A DNA stretch of 64,000 nucleotides from the NCBI RefSeq assembly GCF_932274485.2, contig NC_065884.2, forward strand, positions 71,260,046 to 71,324,045. The letters are read 5' to 3'. Source of the DNA: Patella vulgata (lineage: Eukaryota > Mollusca > Gastropoda > Patellidae). This document shows, piece after piece, positions 11,900-22,800 of the stretch (position 1 is the first letter of the stretch; every line of letters starts with the position of its first letter). The notes beneath the pieces were generated by a model. The model did not search any database. It was not told the DNA's origin and saw nothing but the letters and a program-made list of their open reading frames with translations. A program made the position numbers and the translations under genes.

Positions 11900-12920
11900 A
11901 TATTATTTTATTACAGAGATCATTGCTACGATAGATGCGTAATCAGTGCTTGAATAATCGGAAGTGACGAACGCAAAAGGAAAACACGAGTTATCCCTCT
12001 ATATAACTGACTGAAGTGACGAGTGATGGCCTAACCAGAATCTGTAGTACGGTTCCACTACCATATGTATGCCACATTTATTTTTATAAATATATGCATA
12101 ATTAATGCCACGAATATGTCACATTACAAGACCATTGTAGTGGTATCAATGGCATTCTGAAATCTGAAGTGACATTTCCATGGTAGAGGACACGGGTTTA
12201 AATATTTCAAGTTTTGGGCTTAGAGATTGTTGAGGTAAGCTGGCGCAAAAGTAGCCTGGCACCACCCCTGCTAGCAATATCTCAGATTTGAACCAAATTA
12301 AACTTGAACTCCAATTGAACAAACTTATTATACTGAACTTGAGAACTTGAAGCGATGAACCATTGTTTGATTCAAGGACAATTTTTAGAGTTCTGCACTG
12401 CAGTGTTGGTTGTATCCAAGGCTTTATTTTTGAAATAACTCGATGTCACGTGACCCGTCACATGATATAAAAATGGCGCTGGGTGTAAACAAAATAAAAT
12501 TGTTTCATAACAGTTATTAAATGTTATATAAGCAGCGTGACAGATTGTCAGGTATGGTTGTATTCACATTGGTTGTAATTATGATCATTTCAAGAGCCCC
12601 AGAGAATACAAAATTTAAATGTAGAATTATTTTCATTAATTCTGAACGTTGGAAGACGCTATAGGTACTAGGTAGATAGCAGGAATGCATCACAAACTTA
12701 ACTTAACTATATAAAAGGGGATATATATATACAACAAATTAGGCTAAAAAAAAAAACTATTCATAAAAAATGGCTATTTACTAAAATTAATATGTAACAG
12801 GCATAGTCTGAGTAGAGCGAAGCTGATGTGATTGTTGTTAAATATAAAACCTTCATAATTAATTTTCTCATGTGATACAAGTAATGTTAAATAATCTCGT
12901 TTTTCCGAAATGAATTAGGT
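11900..12920. other. Intergenic stretch, nothing recognised
   Basis: AT-rich, with no family from this window and no convincing exon. An ATATATAT and A-rich run lies at 12720-12760. Confidence 0.5.
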
Positions 12921-12922
12921 TT

Positions 12923-13087
12923 TTAAACACCGACTGTTTAGAATTTAGAGGACTGTTATTGTGCATTTGATACCGCTTAAATCATTAGAGGCCGAGATCG
13001 CGTAGCGATCGAGCGCCTCTAATGAAAAATTTAAGCGGTATCAAATGGACAATAACAGTCCAATAAATTCTAAACAGGAGGTGTTTA
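12923..13087. repeat. Long palindrome with GC-rich centre
   Basis: Arms of about 75 bp (TAAACACC..CTGTTTAGAATTTA.., GATACCGCTTAAAT) are inverted around a centre with GATCGCGTAGCGATC. It could form a cruciform, and is likely a foldback transposon. Part of one arm (TTTAGAGGACTGTTATT) recurs at 18869. Confidence 0.8.
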
Positions 13088-13486
13088 TCGATATTGTAGC
13101 CCAAAATATTTAACATTTTTCTTGGAATTCTTTCTTTTGCGATAGTTGACGGTCTTTATTTGGTTTTAATGACGTAAATACCAAGGAAAACAATTTTGAC
13201 GTAATGAAAATATCCTTGACGTAATAAAATAACATTCATTTCCATTCTATTTGGTTCACTAAGCGACTGGTTAATTGTGTCTGTTTGGAAAGGGAGGTCA
13301 CTCTGCGATAATTTTAAAGATCGAAACAGAAATTTAAGTGTATTTTATGTACTTTTTAAATGATTTTGAACTCCAGCAGTGACTAGGTTCGAAATAATTG
13401 CATATCATGTTTGATAAATGTCCATACACTCGTGTGACCGTGTAGATATATGCTGTGTAGCGTACGCGCGTGGTTGCTATGGTAAT

Positions 13487-15400
13487 TGGCTGATTGGGAC
13501 CATGGCTGATTGGGACCTGGCTGACTGGGACCAGATTTGTGGCTGACTGGGACCAGATTTGTGGCTGATTGGGACCAGATTCTTGGCTGATTGGGACCAG
13601 ATTTATGGCTGATTGGGACCACGACAAGGCTCATTCGGGCCATTACTGAAATGACGCGAGTATTTAAAATATGTTTGCATATTTTTGATAATAAGACAAC
13701 TATGACAATAAATAGTGTAATTAGTCACAAATAATAGTGTAATTAGTGAATGACGGCTTCAATACAAATGAGCTAAATCACAGAGAAGATGTTTCACATT
13801 CTTGGCTGATTGGGACCAGATTCTTGGCTGATTCGGACCATGATCAGACCAATGACGTGAGTGTTTTAAATATGTTTGCATGACAATAAATACTACCCAG
13901 TATTATCAAATTGTAACCCAATATCAAATAGCCTCATATCAGTATAATTACTGCAACGAATGCGATATTTTGTAATGAGTGAAGTTGAAAAAATGACAGA
14001 CAAATTGTACTTTGTATAATATTTTAACTTGTAAATATCATTTTATTTCATATAATGAGACATTTGGTGGCGATTCAATTCCTTTACAAACCAATATTTT
14101 ATTATTTAGTAGTAGCCGAGACAGAGACCTTCCTGATCTAGACAAGTGTTGAATGCAAAACACTAAATTGGTTGACAAATGTGTAAAATTTTCTTAGTAA
14201 TATACACGTTAAACAAAGTTAATTAAATCACACTTTATAGTATAAAACTCCGGTAGCAATATACAAGACCCTAATCACACCATTTATTGTTAATTAATGA
14301 CAAGTCTGGTAATCCAATAAATAATCAGATCCAATCACACAAATTCCCTGTTGTGGCTGTCAGTAAGATCTGAGTAATTTTCATGTAGTAATATAGTACA
14401 CTTTCCTAGATATCACCTACCTGTTTACTTGTGTTAAAATTGAGTCTATAAATCTATTATGTTTTTTTCTGTACAGAGAGAGAGAAATGGGGTTTAACGT
14501 CCACTCGACACAAACTAGGTCATTTCGGGACTAACATATGGTTTAATTTTATTTCAATAATTTGCTTGCGCGTAGGGGTCTTTAGCAGTGGGAGGAAACC
14601 GGAGGACCCGGAGAAAACCCACGAGGTTGGACAGGCGACCCTGCTCCTTGTCAAGTACAACCAGGGATTCGAAACCACGCCAGTCGACTCAATGACAGAC
14701 TTTATGATACAGCGCGCGCACGCTAACCATTCAGCCATCCAACCCCCCCTTTTTCTGTACAAGGTAAGATAAACATTTTGATTGCTTTTATATACATCAT
14801 ATTTGAAATAACCGATTACCGTTGCTACTGTATTACTGGTATTAGTTTTCAAATTTGTATGGTTTAAACATTATTTCTATAACATAATTACACACAATAT
14901 ATGTATAATGGATTCGGATTTCCGTTATGCTACTGTATTGCTAGTATTAGTTTTCAAATTTGTATGACTTATTGAAATTAGCATAAATTGGTTTAAACAG
15001 TATATCTACGTATAATTACACACAATATATAGGCTATAATGGATTCCGAAACAAGCTATGAAGTTTATAAAATAAAATAAAAATGATCTGTTTAAATTGC
15101 ATAAAACGTATAATAATTTACATAAGATTAATGAGATAATCTCTGTTAATGGAATATAAACATAAATAACGTAGGCCTACATAAAAGCACATAATTATAG
15201 TCACGCTATAGCCTAGATAAAACTTTTTAAAACTTAATTCAATATCAAAACCTCAGTTTCTAGTATTTTTTATCGTGTGGTCCGAATCAGCCTAGTGGTG
15301 GTCCCAATCAGCCTGGAATGTGGTCCCAAGCAGCCTGGAATGTGGTCCCAATCAGCTTTGACTTTTGGTCCCAATCAGCCATGGTCCCAATCAGCTTGTT
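13487..15400. mobile_element. Candidate foldback element with minisatellite inverted ends
   Basis: The unit TGGCTGATTGGGACCAGATT repeats at 13487-13640 and 13800-13850. Its reverse complement repeats at 15279-15400. Both outer edges carry GGCTGATTGGGACCATGGCTGATTGGGACC in mirrored order. A SINE-1 sits inside. No transposase was recognised; frames that look open across the repeats are by-products of the repeat. Confidence 0.5.
14476..14749 (-). repeat. SINE-1 full-length copy
   Basis: Perfect 12-bp target duplication TTTTTCTGTACA at 14464-14475 and 14750-14761. (GA)n at the left is the tail, and the head ends at TTGGATGGCTGAATGG read in reverse. Confidence 0.93.
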
Positions 15401-15854
15401 TACGTTGTCATTTCGACGCTTTGATTTTTTTCTTCTTCGCAAAATACCCTGGCCTGTGTTTAGGGTGGCCACCTTTGCATGATCATATTGCGGGACATTA
15501 TCTTTTTTGCATAACAATGTTGATATAATTTTTTATAGTCACTTCACTTTTCGTCATAGCAACAATAGAAAATCAAACTATGAAATATTCACACAAGCTT
15601 GGTTTGTATTCGTATGTCATTTGATATTTAGGATAATAATACATAGCAACAATATAAATTCAAGTCAATATAAATTTCTTTTGTAGCTGTAATAATACCC
15701 TTCTTTCATTTAAACAAAATATATAAATTATTAAATTGTGCGACAGAACTGTTTGAAAGGCTGCGTGTAATATTTCATGGCGTTGAATGAAATTTTTAAG
15801 TTACAATCAAATGACTGACGAATTATCATCCATGTATCGCTAAATTAAATCAGG

Positions 15855-15976
15855 CAGGCCGAGGGTATTGAAACGTTTTGAGATTTTATCGCTAATGTTT
15901 AATCATGCTGAAAAATCATGCCGAAGGTAGTGAAACGTTTTGAGATATTATCGCTTAAGTTTAATCATGCTAAACA
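15855..15976. repeat. Two-copy direct repeat (about 64 bp)
   Basis: GTATTGAAACGTTTTGAGAT..ATCGCT..GTTTAATCATGCT occurs twice with a few differences. Confidence 0.75.
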
Positions 15977-16033
15977 TTGTGAAAACAACTGATTAAAATT
16001 TTATAATAACTTTTATAAAGGATGTTATGCTGG

Positions 16034-16321
16034 TTAAAGATGCATAATTTAAGAGCTGGGTGGGTTGGGTGGCCGAATGGTTAGCACGTGCAAGCTGTAT
16101 CATAAGGTCTGTCATTGAATCAACTGTTGTGGTTTCGATTCCCCGGTTGTACGTGACAAGGAGTAGGGTCGCGGTCACCTGTCCAACCTCGTGCGTTTTC
16201 TCCGGGTCTTCTGGTTTCCTCCCACTGCTAAAGACCCTTACACGCAAGCGAATAATTGAAATAAAATAAAATAATGTGTTTGTCCCAAAATGACCTAGTT
16301 TGTGTCGAGTGGATTTAAACC

Positions 16322-16382
<61 letters not shown>

Positions 16383-16634
16383 TCTTTGGTATATTCGAGA
16401 CTTAGCCTCGCTTTCCCATTTTTAAATTAAATTTTTAAATGGCGAACCGTTAAAATCTCGAGTATCCAATGCCATCGAGAATTGATTATGGTCTTATTTT
16501 GTTAGTTCATATAACAGTTCAAGCCTAAAGAAAGACCTGCAAAAGGCAGATTTAGCTCTTGCATAATGTTTGTTTAAACTATTATTGCAAGAACTGTCAG
16601 CTCTTTATCTAAATCTTACGTAATGCATCTTTAA
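16034..16634. mobile_element. MITE-B copy split by SINE-1
   Basis: TTAAAGATGCATAATTTAAG starts at 16034. MITE-B sequence resumes after the SINE and ends GTAATGCATCTTTAA at 16634. An extra internal end (CATAATGTTTGTTTAA near 16575) suggests a rearranged or composite copy. Confidence 0.7.
16057..16382 (+). repeat. SINE-1 with long (TC)n tail
   Basis: Full head and body, then about 60 bp of TC repeats. Confidence 0.9.
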
Positions 16635-16739
16635 CTTTCCCTGGTTGATCACCATGACATGCTATATTAATAATACAAGATACCTTTACACGATCATCTG
16701 TTATACGTCAATAGATATATTTGAATTTTAATATTTCAG

Positions 16740-16803
16740 AGACGGCAAAGTGAAAGCGAATGTAATTGATACTCCATTAAACCAAGTATACATATCAAAA
16801 TAA
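16740..16803 (+). CDS. Possible terminal exon of an unknown gene
   Basis: The acceptor TTTTAATATTTCAG precedes one base completing a codon, then 20 codons (starting DGKVKANVIDTPLNQ) and TAA. AATAAA overlaps the stop at 16798-16803. I do not recognise the peptide and could not find upstream exons, so it may be chance. Confidence 0.25.
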
Positions 16804-16989
16804 AGGAATAAGCAATTCGATACATCCGTTGTCTTCCAGTAGTTTTTTTAGTATATAAAATAGAAATACATAAGTCTTCGGTCACGGCAAATGCCCCAGT
16901 AGTCAGCTAATGTTGTTTGTTTATGTGATTCACCATGTAACAAATTTTAATACTAGTATTTATTTAATTTTATTATTGTTTGGGTAAGA

Positions 16990-17222
16990 GAGGGGTTGGG
17001 TGGCCCATTGGTTAACGCATGCATTTTAGATCATAAGTTCTGTCATTGAGTCAAGTGGCATGGTTTCGATTCCCCGCTTGTAGGTGACAAGGAATGAGTT
17101 CGCCATCTAACCTCGTCGACTGGTTTCCTCCCAAAGCTAAAGACCTTATGTGCAAGCGAATTATAGTTTGTTTCACGTGGGCGTAAAATTCCATTTATCT
17201 TTTTCTCTCTCTCCTCTCTCTC
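16990..17222 (+). repeat. Degraded SINE-1
   Basis: Head GGTTGGGTGGCCCATTGGTT, B box GGTTTCGATTCCCCG, truncated body, tail with TC repeats. Confidence 0.8.
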
Positions 17223-17604
17223 GACTGTTTTGACAATAATTGACTTTGGTAGTTTATTCCATAGAAAAGGTCTGACATAGGACAAAGCACGTTTTCCAAG
17301 TTGAAAGTTAATATTTGGAGATTTCCAAAGATGTACTGTATGAGAACTTTGATTACTACTGGTAGTTCAGGTCTTTACAATATTTTTTAAATATAAAATG
17401 TGAATTAATTATATTCGTTTAATTTAATTTTAGTATGGTGACGGTCGTGGTGTTGTAGGTTGCGCTGGTGGTAGTTGTTGTAGTTGTAGTGCAAGAGAGG
17501 GGTGGGGTGTCAATGTTATATAAATTATATTCGTTGATTTTTGTCAATATTTTCCATTTCTTATGTTTATTATATTAAAACATATATTTCTTTGAGTTAA
17601 ACGT

Positions 17605-17855
17605 AAATGAAATGGGGGTTTAACGTCCGACTAGGCTAATGAAGACTGGCATACGCCATATTGTGTCTTATGAGGGAAATTGTGCCCGGGACCGGTGCTA
17701 CGGCCTACTCTTATATCAAATTCCAACTGCCAAGGATTCTTTTGCGTCTCATCCGAATGAGTATACATTGACCAAAACCATCTGTCCTGCACCAGTGACA
17801 AGGGGGGACCATGCCGGTGGATTTCGGTGGATTTTCAGAATAAGTCCGGCAGACC
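17605..17855 (-). repeat. SINE-2, reverse, degraded
   Basis: AAATGGGGGTTTAACGTCC to the ACCAGTGACAAGGGG region; the tRNA head is missing. Confidence 0.8.
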
Positions 17856-17869
17856 TATGACTGAACCTG

Positions 17870-18700
17870 GAAATTGTATACAAAGTTTTTTTATGATTGA
17901 TTTTAGTAGCCTAGGGTGTCCTCGTTCAGAATCTGCCGGGTGAACCTCAGTCACCCTTAAGCGTTTTGAGAAATTCAAGATGGCGCCCAAGACGTCCGCC
18001 ACATCAAATAATCCCCTATAGCTCCCATAGTATTTATTCTAGGATGATAATTTTAGTGTCTAACCGTATGTTTCTGGGGTCAAGGAATACACTGAAATCA
18101 TTTATTATGTTGTGGGGTGATTAGATGATATTAAAATCAAACATTCCAGACAATATGACCCTTTAACTCGTTATCGGCGGTTGGGGGCGATTATTTCACC
18201 GAACCAAACTAAATCTAGAGACAAACTATATATTTCTGGTCATAGGAGCGTACGAGTGATAGGATAACACCAAATACAGCCCTATCAGGGGCTCCGGGGC
18301 CACATGGGTCGGTTCTGTAAATGGAGACAAGCTGATTGTTGAACATTTAAAAAAAAAACTATTTCTAACCGCAAAACAGGAACATAACTTCCACAAAACT
18401 AGGTAATATCCAGTTTAATACTTTAGTCGTGTTTCTGGGAGAATTAGTCTCTGTCCTATTCATATCAGTTTCAGCCCGACTTGTATATTTTTTAAAACAT
18501 ATCCCAATCAGTTATTTACGGTCCATACGGGGTTCAATAAATTGTAGTATTTTTATTGACTTGTTGAAAATCTTCGATTTTGACCAGTCTGATTATGACA
18601 GAATATGACCATAGCAACCATTATGGTCAGACCAGCCTTGAAATGAAATTTACCCATTATGTTTCAGATACACTCACTATCTTTGTTTTTTTGTGTTTCA
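17870..18700. other. Intergenic stretch, nothing recognised
   Basis: This stretch has moderate GC compared with its surroundings and matches no repeat family in the window. No exon could be supported before 18702. Confidence 0.45.
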
Positions 18701-18701
18701 G

Positions 18702-18782
18702 GTGTGTGTTTCAATGAGCCAATTGTTGAATTTCATTGTTGATCACATACAAGAAAAAAGTCATGCAGATTTCCTAGAATAA
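18702..18782 (+). CDS. Possible terminal exon of an unknown gene
   Basis: A strong pyrimidine tract and acceptor (CTTTGTTTTTTTGTGTTTCAG) lead into 26 open codons, including SQLLNFIVDHIQEK, then TAA. AATAAA overlaps the stop (18778-18783). The peptide looks like an amphipathic helix. I do not recognise the family and found no upstream exon, so a cryptic site is possible. Confidence 0.33.
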   Translation: MCVSMSQLLNFIVDHIQEKSHADFLE

Positions 18783-19117
18783 AGTTTTGAGGTGTAGAAT
18801 TTTTGGCCACTGCAAACAGAGTCTAGCACACAGAAAATATTTATTCGCAGTGAGTCGCCCAGGAAATTTAGAGGACTGTTATTCTCATTCGACGCCACTT
18901 TTCAACCAATCAAAATCCAATAAATTTCCATTTTGGGCTACAATTTAATATAGATCTAAATTATATGAATAATTTTGTTAAAAAAAGAACAAAAAAGTGT
19001 GAGAATTATTTTCATTGACGTCTGTGGTGACAGTTTTAGTGACGCTCCTGTGTTAACGGAAAAGAGTTTTGCTCAAGCACCGCGCTTCGCTGTATATTAT
19101 TTAGTGGGTGAGCCCCT

Positions 19118-19322
19118 AATCAAGAGAGAGAGAGAGAGTGCAAGATGGGGTTTATAACCTTGACTCGACACAAGCTAGGACCCAGAGAAAACCAACGAGG
19201 TTGGACAGGCGACCCTACTCCTTTTCACATACAACCGCGAATCGAAGCCACGCCAGTTGACTCAATGACAGACTTTATGATACGCACGCACGAACCATTC
19301 GGCCATCCAGCCCCATTCCACT
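19118..19322 (-). repeat. SINE-1, reverse, internally deleted
   Basis: (GA)n tail, GACTCGACACAAGCTAGG, then a jump to the GAGAAAACC..CGAGGTTGG body and head at GGCCATCCAGCCCC. Confidence 0.85.
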
Positions 19323-19701
19323 ATCCAAGAAGTACTTAACAGTTGACCGGACGTTAAACCCCATTTCATTTCTAAGAATTGTTGGCAAAGGTTGGGTCAT
19401 TTTCCAGAATGAAGATCTGAAAGGGAACTGCATCTAGTTGCTTGGATGGGAAGAAAAAACTAGAGCCTACAGAAAAATAGGCCTTATAATTTTGAACCAG
19501 AATGCATTTCTAAAAATAATATGTCAAATTGTTTAATTAAATTTTCATCACAATTATTTTTCTGAAATCGCAGAAAAAGAAATTTTTAAAAAAGTGTAAT
19601 TGTTGATATTTACAGATCATTGTTAGCCCAAGGACTAAGATAGAATTTAGTGAATAAAATCAACCACATAATCCCCTGATATAACCCACATGATATAAAA
19701 T

Positions 19702-19801
19702 ATGGCAACTGTTCTAGCAGGAGGAGTGGAAATATCTCGAATACTCAATGGTATGTGGCAGGTATCTGGGGCTCACGGCCATATTGATCCTGTTAAAGCA
19801 G
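19702..19801 (+). CDS. AKR exon 1
   Basis: Begins [20 protein letters not shown], the first beta strand and the G-M-W-Q loop of the barrel. Ends in phase 1 before GTAGGA. Confidence 0.94.
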
Positions 19802-22800
19802 GTAGGAATTTTATCAGCCTCTATATAAGTAAAAAGAAAAATTCAATTAAAGGAGCTAAATCGCTATTCTATGGCACCTAGAAATTGAAACAGATGGGTT
19901 GCAACTCATGTAATAATGTATTATGAATGTTATATAAACTGATTTACATTCAATCGTTTCAGTTTTTATTCTAATTTCAAATCAGTTATGTTCGGCGAAA
20001 TATGCGGAGAGTGCAAATTGAATGGCAGTCTTTGGCATCTGGTTATTCCAGTCTACTCTGGTAATTTTCCCTTGTGGGATCTGTTTAGCTTCGTTCACCG
20101 ATTCAAGTCATTACAAATGGCACTGGGAAGCATTCTGGCATGCGATTCATGAGCCAATTTTAAAGTTTTTGTTTTGTCTTAAATATTGGATATCAGAAGC
20201 CCATCTTTTCACTGTAAGATAGCTTCATCAGTGTTGAATTAAATCGTGTTTTCATTTTGGAAGACTTTGTAAATGTATAATTTATTGAAAAAAAATTAAA
20301 CCATATGTTTGTCCCGAAATGACCTAGTTTGTGTCAAGTGGACGATAAACCCCATTTCTCTCTCTCACTCTCTTTTTGTTGAACTGATAGAGAAAATAAA
20401 AAAAATGCTTTTTAATAGAAAAAAATGATGATCGATTAAAACTAATATGAATTGTTTCAGCTGATGATCCATGTATATGAATTGTTGTTGATGTTTCAGC
20501 TGATGAAATGTTACTCTACTACGATGCTGGATTAACAACATTTGATATGGCTGATATATATGGTCCAGCAGAGGAAATATATGGTCTGTTTATTAAAAAG
20601 GTAAAGAAAATATCATTATTTATCCATAGATTTAGTACACTCCATCTGACCATGATCTGTTTAGTATCTCACCATTATTTTGGGGCTTGGATGGCCAAAA
20701 TGGTTAGCACGTGCACGCTGTATCATAAAGTCTGTCATTGAGTCAACTGGCATGGTTTCGACTCACCAGTTGTATGTTACAAGGAGTAGGGTCGCCTGTC
20801 CAACCTTGTGGATTTTTTACTGGGTTCTCTGATTTCCTCCCACTGCTAAAGCCCCCTACGCGCAAGCGAATTATTGAAATAAAATTGAACCATATGTTAC
20901 TCCCAAAATGACCTAGTTGTGTCGTGTGGATGTTAAACACATTTCTCTCTCTCTCTCTCTCTCATCAATATTTATAGTATCCCACCATGATCTATTTAGT
21001 ATCCCACCATGATCTATTTAGTATCCCACCATGATCTATTTAGTATCCCACCATGATCTATTTAGTATCCCACCCATGGTCTATTTAGTATCCCACCATG
21101 ATCTATTTAGCATCCCACCATGATCTATTCAGTACCTCACCATGATCTATTTAGTATCCCACCATGATCTATTTAGTATCCCACCATGATCTATTTAATA
21201 TCCCACCATGATCTATTTAGTATCCCACCATGATCTATTCAGTACCTCACCATGATCTATTTAATATCCCACCATGATCTATTTAGTATCCCACCATGAT
21301 CTATTTAATATCCCACCATGATCTATTTAATATCCCACCATGATCTATTTAGTATCCCACCATGATCTATTTAATATCCCACCATGATCTATTTAGCATC
21401 CCACCATGATCTATTTAGCATCCCACCATGATCTATTTAATATCCCACCATGATCTATTTAATATCCCACCATGATCTATTTAATATCCCACCATGATCT
21501 ATTCAGTACCTCACCATGATCTATTTAATATCCCACCATGATCTATTTAATATCCCACCATGATCTATTTAATATCCCACCATGATCTATTTAGTATCCC
21601 ACCATGATCTATTTAGTACCTCACCATGATCTATTTAATATCCCACCATGATCTATTTAATATCCCACCATGATCTATTTAGTATCCCACATGATCTATT
21701 TAGTATCCCACCATGATCTATTTAGTATCCCACCATGATCTATTTAGTATCCCACATGATCTATTTAGTATCCCACCATGATCTATTTAATATCCCACCA
21801 TGATCTATTTAATATCCCACCATGATCTATTTAATATCCCTCCATGATCTATTTAATATCCCACCATGATCTATTTAGTATCCCACCATGATCTTTTCAG
21901 TATCCCACCATGATCTATTTAATATCCCACCATGATCTATTTAATATCCCACCATGATCTATTAACTATCCCACCATAATCTATTTAATATCCCACCATG
22001 ATCTATTTAGTACCTCACCATGATCTATTTAATATCCCACCATAATCTATTCAGTACCTCACCATGATCTATTTAATATCCCACCATGATCTATTTAATA
22101 TCCCACCATGATCTATTCAGTATCCCACCATGATCTATTCAGTACCTCACCATGATCTATTTAGTACCTCACCATGATCTATTTAATATCCCACCATGAT
22201 CTATTAACTATCCCACCATAATCTATTTAATATCCATTCATCCCACCCTTATTATTGAGTATTATGACCGGTAAGTGACATCTGTTGGCTGTTTATATTC
22301 ACATAGCCTGTAGGTGTTATGTATATATATGTATGTTTTTATATTTGACAGTTGGCTAAAGAGAGAGGAGAAGAAGCAGTGAAGAAAGTTCAAGGTTTTA
22401 CCAAGTTTGTACCCAGACCAGGACCAATGACAAAACAGGTTACAATTTTTAATAATTCAAAAATTTATATATGTGGGGGTGGGGTGGGGACAGGTCCACC
22501 AGGAAAAGTAATAGTCGGTTTCAAAATTATGCATCGGTGACTAAATGAATTAATGAGGTCAACAAACAATGCCAAAATAGTTGGTACCCAGACCAGGACC
22601 AATTACAAAACAGGTTACAATTTTTAATAATACAAAAATTTGTATGTGGGGGTGGGGTGGGGACAGGTCCACCAGGAAAAGTAATAGTCGGTTTCAAAAT
22701 TATGCATTGGTGACTAAATGAATTAATGAGGTCAACAAACAATGCCAAAATAGTTGGTACCCAGACCAGGACCAATGACAAAACAGGTTACAATTTTTAA

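Noticed and set aside
13334-13643. Open frames with repeats such as SQSATNLVP
   Set aside because: Two frames of the same 21-22 bp minisatellite are open at once; no start context or splice signals support a gene.
20964-22242. CRISPR-like array
   Set aside because: Direct tandem 22-bp units without spacers in a eukaryotic intron: a minisatellite.
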